Part shown: one piece after another, positions 49,527 through 56,965 of the stretch
Layout: each line of letters opens with the position of its first letter
Numbering within the stretch: position 1 is the first letter of the stretch
DNA from: Aestuariibius violaceus
GTDB lineage: Bacteria > Pseudomonadota > Alphaproteobacteria > Rhodobacterales > Rhodobacteraceae
Direction of reading: 5' to 3'
Length of the DNA: 64,000 bases
NCBI RefSeq assembly: GCF_040779325.2
Contig: NZ_JBFONT020000004.1
Coordinates: forward strand, 248,001 to 312,000
Notes under the pieces: generated by a model
Seen by the model: only the letters and a program-made list of their open reading frames with translations
Database searches by the model: none
What the model was told of the DNA's origin: nothing
Program-made: the position numbers and the translations under genes

Positions 49527-50935
49527 CCCGACAGCCCAGAGAAGGTGATCAATCGCTCCTCGCTCATCTCCCGAACGGCGTATTTCGGACCCTCATGACC
49601 GAACCCGCTCGCCTTCACGCCGCCATAGGGCATCAGGTCCACGCGCGAGGACGACGTCTCGTTGATATGCACGCCGCCGACGCGCAACCGCCTTGCCGCG
49701 GCAAAAGCCGTATCGATGTCCGATGTGAACAGGCCTGTCGCAAGACCATAGAGCGTACCGTTGATCCGCGAGATCGCCTCTTCCAGATCTTCGATCGGCA
49801 CCAGACAGGCGACCGGCCCGAAGATCTCCTCAGTCAGAGCCCGGCTGTCATCGGCGGGCCGTTCAATCACGGTCGGAGAGAGAACCGCCCCCTCGCGCGC
49901 CCCACCCGTTAGGACAGTCTCCCCGCCAAGCATCCCTTCGACGCGCTCCGCCGCCGCGACCGAGATCATCGGCCCGACATCCGTGCCGGCCTCAGCCGGA
50001 TCCCCTGCAACCAGCCGCCCGACGCCATCCACATATCGCTCCCGCACCTCGTCGTAGACCGACCGCTCCACCAGGAGCATCTGGATCGAGGTGCAGACCT
50101 GACCCGCCTTGCGGAACGAGGCGCCCACGCATTTCGGTATCGCCATATCCAAATCGGCATCGGCCATGATGATTGTGCCGGCGATCGACCCAAGCTCCAT
50201 CTGGGTCCGCCGCAAACCTGCCTTCGCATGGATCGAGGCCCCGGCCGCCGTCGACCCCGTGAAAGCATAGAAGCCCGGGCGCTGGTCGGCCAACAGCGCC
50301 TCCGCGACAGGCGGGCCGCCATGCAGAACCGCCAGCCCGCCGGGCGGGCACCCGGCCTCGGCAAAAAGGCTGGCCAGCAGGTTGGCGACCAGCGGCGTCT
50401 TCTCGGACGGTTTGAGGATAACCGCGTTCCCTGCCGCGAAAGCAGGCCCGATCTTGTGGCAGACGGTGTTGAGCGGGGCGTTGAACGGCGTGATCGCCAC
50501 CACCACACCGACCGGAACCCGCATCGTGAAGCCCATCCGCCCGGCCCCGCCCGGCGCGCCATCGAACGGGACAACCTCTCCACCGATGCGCTTGGCTTCC
50601 TCCGCGGACAGAGCGAGCGTTTCGATGGCGCGCGCCACCTCGCCTTCCGCATCGCGCAAGGGAAACCCAGCCTCGGCGACAAGCAGATCCCTGAATGCCT
50701 CGCGCCGCGCCGCCAACCGGTCACGCACCCTGCGCAGGATCTCCGCCCGGCGATACCCGGCCGTCGGTTGGTACGAGGCGGCAAGCGACAGCGCCCGCTC
50801 TGCCACATCAGGCGTCGCGACGGACACGCTGGCCAGGGCTTTCAGCCGGAACTTGTCCTCGACCGCAAGCGCATCCCGCGTGTCCACGAAGTGACTGCCG
50901 ACAAAGCAGCCCGTGAGGTACTCCTTGCCCGCCAT
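49523..50935 (-). CDS. NAD(P)+-dependent aldehyde dehydrogenase
   Basis: 470 residues from the ATG of MAGKEYLTGCFVGSHFV. Catalytic Cys281 is in KAGQVCTSIQML and the general-base Glu in QMELGSIAGTI. The NAD-binding segment VVVAITPFNAPLNTVCHKIGPAFAAGNAVILKPSEKTP is intact, as is TEEIFGPVACLVPI. It belongs to the group near glyceraldehyde-3-phosphate/sulfoacetaldehyde-like dehydrogenases rather than the CoA-acylating group. The gene starts two bases after the stop of the ThDP-enzyme gene. This fits a decarboxylation-oxidation pair in which a 2-oxoacid becomes an aldehyde and then an acid. The actual substrate is unknown. Confidence 0.9.
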   Translation of the reverse strand: MAGKEYLTGCFVGSHFVDTRDALAVEDKFRLKALASVSVATPDVAERALSLAASYQPTAGYRRAEILRRVRDRLAARREAFRDLLVAEAGFPLRDAEGEVARAIETLALSAEEAKRIGGEVVPFDGAPGGAGRMGFTMRVPVGVVVAITPFNAPLNTVCHKIGPAFAAGNAVILKPSEKTPLVANLLASLFAEAGCPPGGLAVLHGGPPVAEALLADQRPGFYAFTGSTAAGASIHAKAGLRRTQMELGSIAGTIIMADADLDMAIPKCVGASFRKAGQVCTSIQMLLVERSVYDEVRERYVDGVGRLVAGDPAEAGTDVGPMISVAAAERVEGMLGGETVLTGGAREGAVLSPTVIERPADDSRALTEEIFGPVACLVPIEDLEEAISRINGTLYGLATGLFTSDIDTAFAAARRLRVGGVHINETSSSRVDLMPYGGVKASGFGHEGPKYAVREMSEERLITFSGLSG

Positions 50936-50937
50936 CC

Positions 50938-52536
50938 TCAGAACTGCTCGCGGTATTGGGCCGGGTCGATCACCGCCCCGATGACAAGCGGCGTGCCGTC
51001 CGTCTTGGCTGACAAGGCATCGGCAAGGGCGGTCTCTGTCTCCACCTTCACGCCGTTGCACCCCATGCTCCCGGCCAAGGCCACGATGTTGGTCTCCTCG
51101 ATGACCGTCCCGGTCGAGGGGTATTGCCGGGCCATCTGCTTCAGCTCGATCCGGTTGAGCGAATTGTCGAGGAAGACCACAACCTTCAGCCCCAGCTGCA
51201 TCGACGCGGCAAGCCGAAGCTCGCTCTGCACCATGGCGAGGCCACCGTCGCCGGTGAAACAGACAACCTCGCGGTCCGGGTGCAGCATCTTGGCGACAAT
51301 GGCGGCAGGCAAGGAAAACCCCATGGATGACAGCCCGTTCGTCATCAGCAGATGACGCGGGCCGCCCGGCCGCCACCCCTGCCCGACCAGCAGCTTGTGG
51401 CTCCCCACATCTGTCGTGACGATGGCATCCCCGGCAACGCTCTGCCCGGCCACTGCAATGACATCGGACGGGTTCAGAACGCCACTGACCCGCCCGCTGG
51501 AAAACGCCGCCGCAAGCTGCTCCCGATGTTCGGTCAACCTTGCGCTGCCCCACCCGTCTGACGCGCTCACCTGATCGGCCAGCGCGGACAGGATCTGCGG
51601 GATGGGTCCGACCACCTCGGTCTCGGCCGCATAGATCTGATCGGTGTTCGGCACCTCGTCGATATGGATGACGGGGCTGTCCACACTCCACGGCTTGATC
51701 AGCTCCACCGCGTCGAACCCCGCACAGAGGATCAGGTCCGACTGCTTCAGCAGATCCCACATGATCGCGTTGCACGCCATGTCCAGCGTGCCCGCGAACA
51801 GCGGATGGTCCTCAGCCACCGTCCCTTTCGCCATGGGGGAACTGACGATCGCCGCCCCAATCCGCTCGGCCATGGTGACGATCGCCTCGCCCGCGTCGTT
51901 CTGCATCGCCGAGATGCCGTAAAGGATCAGCGGTCGCTTCGCCGCCCCGATCTGCGCGGCGGAATCGCCCAGGGCATCCGACCAGACCTGCGCCCCCGCT
52001 GCGACATGCGTGACCGGCGGCAGGGTGATCCGGTCGTCCGAGGCGTCCGCGCCCACCACATCGGCCGGTGTCGACAGATGCACCGGCCCCGGAAGCGGGG
52101 CCAGCGCCACCCGGTGGGCTTTGCGCATGACGTGGCCTACGGTGTGCGGCGCCACATCGGCCACATACTTCGCGACGGGAGAGAAGATCGCATGTTGATC
52201 CACCACTTGATGGGTGAATGTCGGCAGCCGCTTGGTATCGATCTGCCCGGAAATCGCGATCATCGGCGTGCGGTCGAGATACGCATTCGCCACCGCATTG
52301 ACGAGGTTCGTCGACCCCGGCCCAAGCGTGCTCAGCGCAACACCGGGCTTGCCGGTCAGCATTCCGTAAGCCTCTGCCATCAGACCGGCGGTGCCTTCGC
52401 GCCGGGCGAGAACGAAATCGATTCCCACCTTCCGGCACCCTTCGAGGAACTCGACCGACGGATCGCCGGGATACCCGAAAACCGGCCCGATCCCGGCCTC
52501 CTTGAGATAGGTGGCCATCACTTCGGACACGTTCAT
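50938..52536 (-). CDS. ThDP-dependent 2-oxoacid decarboxylase/acetolactate synthase-like enzyme
   Basis: 532 residues. The ThDP-activating Glu is in ARREGTAGLMAEAYG near residue 48; the cofactor-binding motif GDGGLAMVQSELRLAASMQLGLKVVVFLDNSLN lies near 435-467, read in parts. FADgh-type linkers are intact. It is shorter than biosynthetic acetolactate synthases and lacks a neighbouring small subunit, so a decarboxylase or lyase is more likely than branched-chain synthesis. Its partner, an aldehyde dehydrogenase, is next in the unit. It is the first gene of the four-gene unit on the minus strand, directly after the operator region facing the GntR gene. Confidence 0.85.
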   Translation of the reverse strand: MNVSEVMATYLKEAGIGPVFGYPGDPSVEFLEGCRKVGIDFVLARREGTAGLMAEAYGMLTGKPGVALSTLGPGSTNLVNAVANAYLDRTPMIAISGQIDTKRLPTFTHQVVDQHAIFSPVAKYVADVAPHTVGHVMRKAHRVALAPLPGPVHLSTPADVVGADASDDRITLPPVTHVAAGAQVWSDALGDSAAQIGAAKRPLILYGISAMQNDAGEAIVTMAERIGAAIVSSPMAKGTVAEDHPLFAGTLDMACNAIMWDLLKQSDLILCAGFDAVELIKPWSVDSPVIHIDEVPNTDQIYAAETEVVGPIPQILSALADQVSASDGWGSARLTEHREQLAAAFSSGRVSGVLNPSDVIAVAGQSVAGDAIVTTDVGSHKLLVGQGWRPGGPRHLLMTNGLSSMGFSLPAAIVAKMLHPDREVVCFTGDGGLAMVQSELRLAASMQLGLKVVVFLDNSLNRIELKQMARQYPSTGTVIEETNIVALAGSMGCNGVKVETETALADALSAKTDGTPLVIGAVIDPAQYREQF

Positions 52537-52567
52537 TTCTTCCTCCCTCGCGCGGCCAGTTCCACAA

Positions 52568-52577
52568 TTGTATACAC
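52568..52577. promoter_or_regulatory. Candidate GntR operator in the divergent region
   Basis: TTGTATACAC, a match to the T.GT..AC.A pattern of FCD-type GntR regulators, lies between the ThDP-enzyme gene and the gntR gene. The core TTGTATAC recurs before the AbrB-like permease at 39392. Confidence 0.5.
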
Positions 52578-52583
52578 TTGTAT

Positions 52584-52601
52584 TTTATTGGGCACAATAA
52601 A
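52584..52601. promoter_or_regulatory. Second inverted repeat in the ThDP-gntR divergent region
   Basis: TTTATTG and CAATAAA, a perfect 7-base inverted repeat with a 4-base centre (GGCA). It lies 7 bases after the TTGTATAC site and 25 before the gntR start, where a bound protein would block gntR transcription. Confidence 0.4.
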
Positions 52602-52625
52602 GAACGGCAGATCAGGACCCGCACG

Positions 52626-53270
52626 ATGAGCGACACCAAACTCTCCGCAACCGAGGCGTATCAGCGGCTCCACGCCTCGATCATCGATGGCGAGCTCAAG
52701 CCCGGCACCCGCCTGCGCGAAAGCGAGCTGGCCGAGCAATTCGGGCTGTCGCGCACGCCTGTTCGCGAGGCACTGCGGCGGCTGGAAAGCGCAGGCCTTG
52801 TGGTCCACGAGGCCAATAAGGGCGCGATCGTCCGGCAACTCGACTACCAGTCCGCCAACGAGCTCTACCTGATGCGCGAGGTGCTGGAGGGGACGGCGGC
52901 GGGCCTCGCCGCGCTCCATATCTCGCAACCCGAACTGGACGCCGCCTACGACATCCTCGCCGAGGAAGAGCGCGCCGGGGACGACGGCAAGGAAGCCTCG
53001 CGGCTCAACAAGATCTTCCACCAGGCAATCTACAATGGCGCCCATAACCGCTATCTGCTGGAAATCCTCGACGGCCTCTCCGTCTCGATGGCGCTTCTCG
53101 GGCAATCGACGCTGGCAGAGGAAGATCGCCGCTCGACCGCCCTGAAAGAGCATCGCGGGATCCTCGACGCGATCGGCCGGCGGGATCAGGCAGAGGCCGA
53201 CGCGCTTGCCCGGGCGCATATCCGGGCGGCCCATCGCATCCGGCTCAAGATGATCCTGACCGACGAGTGA
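52626..53270 (+). CDS. GntR-family regulator with FCD domain (island regulator)
   Basis: 214 residues from the ATG of MSDTKLSATEAYQRLHASI. The N-terminal winged helix (LAEQFGLSRTPVREALRRLESAGLVVHEANKGAIV, read in parts) is followed by a helical FCD ligand domain with metal-binding His and Asp candidates (NKIFHQAIYNGAHNRYLLEIL, LKEHRGILDAIGRRD, RAHIRAAHRIRL). FCD regulators sense organic acids and usually repress. It is divergent from the ThDP-ALDH-tcuA-tcuB unit over 89 bases with two palindromes, so it very likely controls that unit and itself. Its stop abuts that of the opposing second GntR gene. Confidence 0.9.
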   Translation: MSDTKLSATEAYQRLHASIIDGELKPGTRLRESELAEQFGLSRTPVREALRRLESAGLVVHEANKGAIVRQLDYQSANELYLMREVLEGTAAGLAALHISQPELDAAYDILAEEERAGDDGKEASRLNKIFHQAIYNGAHNRYLLEILDGLSVSMALLGQSTLAEEDRRSTALKEHRGILDAIGRRDQAEADALARAHIRAAHRIRLKMILTDE

Positions 53271-53921
53271 TCACTGCCGCAGCATCTTCAGCCCCTGCGT
53301 GACGTCCAAGCGGATCGACAGCTTCAGGCTCGGCTCGTCGCCCGCGCGGAGCGCCGCGATGATCATCCGGTGATGCTGCGGGGCTGCAGTCCGGCGCAGT
53401 CGGTCATAGAGCGCACGCATCGTCGGGCCGAGTTGCAACCAGACCGTCTCGGTCAGTGCCAAAGTGGCCGGCGACTGCGCCCGCAGATAGAGAGTCCGGT
53501 GAAAGTCGAGATTGCCGCGGATATAACCCGTGATGTCCTGTCGCGCGACGGATTGCGCGATCGTCGCATCTATCGCCTCAAGCCGGTCGATCAGCGCGAA
53601 ATGCGCACGGGGCAGCGCCCGCGCGGCCAGTTCGGGCTCCAGAAGCGCCCGCAGCGCCGCCAGTTCCTCGATCCGGTCGTTCGATAATTCCGGCGTCGAC
53701 ACCCGCCCCGAGGACGACAGCGACAGCGCTCCCTCCGCCACGAGCCGCCGCGCGGCCTCCCGCGCGGGCGTCATCGACACATCGAAAGACGCTGCAATCC
53801 CGCGGATCGTCAGTGCCGCCCCCGGTGCCAGCTCTCCGTGCATGATCCGGTTGCGCAGCGCCCGGTAGATCCGGTCATGGGCGGTTTTTGTGGGCGCAGT
53901 GTTCGAGGCGGACGAGAGCAT
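53271..53921 (-). CDS. GntR-family regulator with FCD domain (second)
   Basis: 216 residues. N-terminal winged helix (ALRNRIMHGELAPGAALTIRGIAASFDVSMTPAREAARRLVAEGAL, read in parts) and an FCD domain (ELAALRALLEPELAARALPRA, GNLDFHRTLYLRAQSP, HHRMIIAALRAGDEPSLKLSIRLDVTQGL). It is distinct from the first GntR in sequence and lies three bases after the YgjP-like gene, so these two are co-transcribed. Target genes are not obvious from position. The two GntR genes converge with stops that touch (TGATCA). Confidence 0.88.
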   Translation of the reverse strand: MLSSASNTAPTKTAHDRIYRALRNRIMHGELAPGAALTIRGIAASFDVSMTPAREAARRLVAEGALSLSSSGRVSTPELSNDRIEELAALRALLEPELAARALPRAHFALIDRLEAIDATIAQSVARQDITGYIRGNLDFHRTLYLRAQSPATLALTETVWLQLGPTMRALYDRLRRTAAPQHHRMIIAALRAGDEPSLKLSIRLDVTQGLKMLRQ

Positions 53922-53924
53922 CCC

Positions 53925-54626
53925 TCACGCCACCGGCACAGGGTCGAAGCGATACCGGTGAAGCGACGCCCCGTTGTCCCGCAGCCAGGTGCGGTGCGTG
54001 CCATAACTCGGGCAGATCTCGCCCACGAGCGCCCAGAACGCAGGCGAATGATCGAGGTGGACCAGATGCGCTACTTCGTGCGCGGCGACGTAATCCAGCA
54101 CCTCTGGCGGCGCCATGATCAGGCGCCAGGAATACATCAGCCGCCCGTCCGACGAACACGATCCCCAACGGGACCGCGTGTCGCGCAGCGCGATCTGGCG
54201 AAAGTCCTGCCCGACGCGCGCGGCATATTTGTCCGAGGCGGCGGCGAGCCGCTCTCTTGCCAGCGCCTTCAGGAATGCCTTGACCGATGCCGGCACGGCC
54301 CGGCTTGCCGGAACGCGCAGAACATCGCCCTCCAGCCGCGTGCGGCGCTCAGGACCGGTTTCGACACGGATCTCGCGTCCCTCGAACAGAACCGTCGCAC
54401 CGCCCGCGACAGGGCTGGGCGGCTGCTGACCCTGCAATGTCCGTCGCAGCCACGCCTCCCGCTCCGCCGCGAATTTCTGCGCCATCCGCTGGTCGACCCG
54501 TTCGGGGATCGTCATGGTCACCTTCCCGTCCAGGCTCGACACTCGCAGCGACAACCGCCGCGACCGCCGCGACCGCCGCAGCGTGATCTCGATCGGGGGC
54601 TTGCCAGGCAGGACGAGACGTCCCAT
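53925..54626 (-). CDS. YgjP-like metallopeptidase-fold protein (DUF45)
   Basis: 233 residues. The zinc motif HEVAH is at 183-187 with the third ligand His193 in LVHLDHSPAFW; the family signature is LRDTRSRWGSCSSDGRLMYSWRLIMAPPEVLDYVAAHEVAHL, read in parts. N-terminal part is a basic beta domain (IEITLRRSRRSRRLSLRVS). YgjP/WP family proteins resemble SprT and M48 peptidases; their physiological role is not settled. Cytoplasmic by lack of signal. It is divergent from the FYDLN-acid protein gene and upstream of the second gntR. Confidence 0.88.
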   Translation of the reverse strand: MGRLVLPGKPPIEITLRRSRRSRRLSLRVSSLDGKVTMTIPERVDQRMAQKFAAEREAWLRRTLQGQQPPSPVAGGATVLFEGREIRVETGPERRTRLEGDVLRVPASRAVPASVKAFLKALARERLAAASDKYAARVGQDFRQIALRDTRSRWGSCSSDGRLMYSWRLIMAPPEVLDYVAAHEVAHLVHLDHSPAFWALVGEICPSYGTHRTWLRDNGASLHRYRFDPVPVA

Positions 54627-54742
54627 ATCGCGCTCCTCAAGACGACCCGTGCCATCATCGCCTCAGAGGGCTTTGACACGGCCTATCGCATATGGCAGGG
54701 GACGCCGATCCGCTGCAAGACGCCCGAGAGAGGAAGACACCG

Positions 54743-55075
54743 ATGCCCAAGGAAGAATGGGGAACCAAACGGGTTTGCCCGACCACGGGAAAACGTTTCT
54801 ACGACCTGAACGCCAACCCCATCGTCAGCCCCTATACCGGCGAGGCGGTGGAAATCGATACCGTCAAGAGCCGCACCATGGTCGCCGACGCAGAGGATGC
54901 GCAGACCAAGAAGCTGCGCGACAAGGAGGAGGAGGACGACGAACTGGTCCTGGACGATGACGACGACGATTCGGACGTCGATCTGGGCGATGACGTTCTC
55001 GAGGAAGACGACGACGACGATGACGTCTCGCTCGACGATATCGCCGATGTCGCCTCTGACGGGGACGACGACTGA
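54743..55075 (+). CDS. FYDLN-acid (TIGR02300) protein
   Basis: 110 residues from the ATG of MPKEEWGTKRVCPTTGKRFYDLNANPI after agaggaag. The first 40 residues contain the family signature CPTTGKRFYDLN and SPYTGE; the rest is an extremely acidic run in which Asp and Glu dominate (residues about 70-110). The family is nearly confined to alphaproteobacteria. Function unknown. A hairpin (55082-55112) follows, and the gene precedes tRNA-Ala. Confidence 0.95.
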   Translation: MPKEEWGTKRVCPTTGKRFYDLNANPIVSPYTGEAVEIDTVKSRTMVADAEDAQTKKLRDKEEEDDELVLDDDDDDSDVDLGDDVLEEDDDDDDVSLDDIADVASDGDDD

Positions 55076-55081
55076 CCCGAC

Positions 55082-55112
55082 GCGAAACGGCCTTTTTCCG
55101 CTTGCGTTTCGC
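55082..55112 (+). terminator. Candidate hairpin after the FYDLN-acid gene
   Basis: A perfect 8-bp stem, gcgaaacg (55082-55089) with cgtttcgc (55105-55112), with a 15-base loop holding ttttt. No U-tract follows, so termination strength is uncertain. Confidence 0.45.
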
Positions 55113-55156
55113 ATCCTTCGCAGAATACACACCGGCGCACGGCAGTTCGCCGGTAC

Positions 55157-55232
<76 letters not shown>

Positions 55233-55634
55233 GATCCAAATACTCCAGGCTAATCCTTGTTTTGGCATTACGCCATTCGCCGAATCATCGGCAAAAGTCC
55301 TGAATTGCGCGCCTATGGAGGCTTTTTGTCCTGATGAGAGGATGCTCCGACTGCCTTTGAGAGCGCTGCATCAATTGAGATAGGCGCCGGTTGGTGACCC
55401 GCCGGGAATGTCCTGGTGCCAGTATTTCAAAGACCCTGCGCCCAAGGATGCTAGCTGAAACTTTCAGGAGCAAAGTGTCTCCCACTCTCCATTGGCCGTC
55501 CTTCGGACATAAACAAAGTAAATCAGCGCTTAACCAATCCTTCAGACTTCCCTCTTACCGCTCAGGTTGGGCGGTCGTTGCGCTTGCTGGTTTGGTGACG
55601 ACCGCTTGGTGAACGAGTGGCGGAGGATAAGTGC
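55233..55634. other. Non-coding region between tRNA-Ala and the capsule locus
   Basis: About 400 bases with lower G+C than the genes nearby. No ORF looks real, and no integrase, direct repeat of the tRNA 3' end, or terminator is visible. It probably carries the promoter of the capsule locus. I found no JUMPstart/ops-like element (GGCGGTAG). Confidence 0.5.
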
Positions 55635-56957
55635 ATGTATGTCAGTGAGATTACTGTCGACGAGGCGCCGATAAAGGTCGAACAGGTGGTCGAGACCATT
55701 GCGGTCATCGGTCTTGGATATGTCGGCCTGCCGCTTGCCGTTCGACTGGCAGAACGCTTCGAAAAGGTCATCGGCTTCGACATCAGCCCTGACCGTATCA
55801 CCGGCCTCCGCTCCGGTCACGACGCTACCGGCGAAGTCGCTGATCAGCGTCTTGCCAAGAGCAAGCTGCGTCTTGCCGACAATGCAGCCGATATCGCATC
55901 TGCGACCTGCTTTGTGATCACTGTGCCAACGCCGATCGACCAGCAGAAACGCCCCGACCTTGGCCCGCTGGAGAGAGCCTGCCACATGATCGGCCCGCTT
56001 TTGAAGAAGGGCGACCTCGTCGTCTTTGAGTCGACTGTCTATCCCGGTGTGACCGAGGATTTCTGCGGCAAGATCCTCTCTGACCAGTCAGGCCTACAGC
56101 CGGGCCGGGATTTCAATCTCGGCTATAGCCCTGAGCGAATCAATCCGGGCGACCGGGACAACACGGTAGAGACAATCGTCAAGAACATCTCGGCCGATAC
56201 GCCCGAGGCGCTCGAGCGGGTGGCTCGGATCTATGCCGAGGTCACAGACGCCGGCCTTCACCGCTGCTCGTCCATCCGGGTGGCCGAGGGCGCGAAGGTG
56301 ATCGAAAACACCCAGCGCGACGTCAACATCGCGCTAATGAACGAACTAGCCCTGATCTGCCACGCCGCGGGCATCGAAACTGCCGAGGTGATTGAGGCTG
56401 CCTCGTCGAAATGGAACTTCGTGCCTTTCACCCCGGGCCTTGTCGGCGGTCACTGCATTGGTGTTGACCCATATTACCTTGCGGCGCTCGGCGAGCAACT
56501 GGGCCATCACCCGGAGATCATCCTAGCCGGTCGCCGACTGAATGACGGGATGGTCCGGCATGTCGCCGCCGCGGCAACTCGAATTCTCGTCCAGACCGGG
56601 CGGATTGCGCGCAGCACGCGGATCGGCATTTTTGGCATCGCCTTCAAAGAGAACGTACCCGACATCCGTAACTCCAAGGCGATCGAGCTTGTGGCCGAAT
56701 TGGAAAGCTTCGGCTTCGCCCCGATGGTTCACGATGCCCTCTGCGCACCGGAAGTGCTTGAAAAACAGGGGCTTTGGCCAAGCACTATGGAAGAGATGAC
56801 CGCCCTCGACATGGCAATCGTGGTGGCACCGCATCGGGTCTATCTCGATGACCCGTCCTTTCTGGATCGGATCGTTCCCGGTGGCGTCCTGATGGATATC
56901 AGAGGTGCCTACCGCAAAAGAGCCCGGCCAGCGGGGCTCACTTATTGGGCATTGTGA
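55635..56957 (+). CDS. UDP-N-acetylhexosamine 6-dehydrogenase (WbpA/TviB type)
   Basis: 440 residues from the ATG of MYVSEITVDEAPIKVEQV, 9 bases after ggagg; a GTG 18 bases upstream is the alternative. It oxidises UDP-GlcNAc or UDP-GalNAc to the uronic acid with NAD+. Rossmann motif VIGLGYVGLPLAVRLAERF near 33, FESTVYPGVTEDFC, GYSPERINPGDRDN (the variant seen in WbpA/TviB rather than UDP-Glc dehydrogenases), the Lys/Asn helix AEGAKVIENTQRDVNIALMNE and catalytic Cys274 in GGHCIGVDPYYL. It opens the capsule-type locus. Confidence 0.9.
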   Translation: MYVSEITVDEAPIKVEQVVETIAVIGLGYVGLPLAVRLAERFEKVIGFDISPDRITGLRSGHDATGEVADQRLAKSKLRLADNAADIASATCFVITVPTPIDQQKRPDLGPLERACHMIGPLLKKGDLVVFESTVYPGVTEDFCGKILSDQSGLQPGRDFNLGYSPERINPGDRDNTVETIVKNISADTPEALERVARIYAEVTDAGLHRCSSIRVAEGAKVIENTQRDVNIALMNELALICHAAGIETAEVIEAASSKWNFVPFTPGLVGGHCIGVDPYYLAALGEQLGHHPEIILAGRRLNDGMVRHVAAAATRILVQTGRIARSTRIGIFGIAFKENVPDIRNSKAIELVAELESFGFAPMVHDALCAPEVLEKQGLWPSTMEEMTALDMAIVVAPHRVYLDDPSFLDRIVPGGVLMDIRGAYRKRARPAGLTYWAL

Positions 56958-56965
56958 GGTTACAC

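Noticed and set aside
55391..55612. 73-codon frame between tRNA-Ala and the capsule locus
   Set aside because: No Shine-Dalgarno, odd composition and no recognisable motif.
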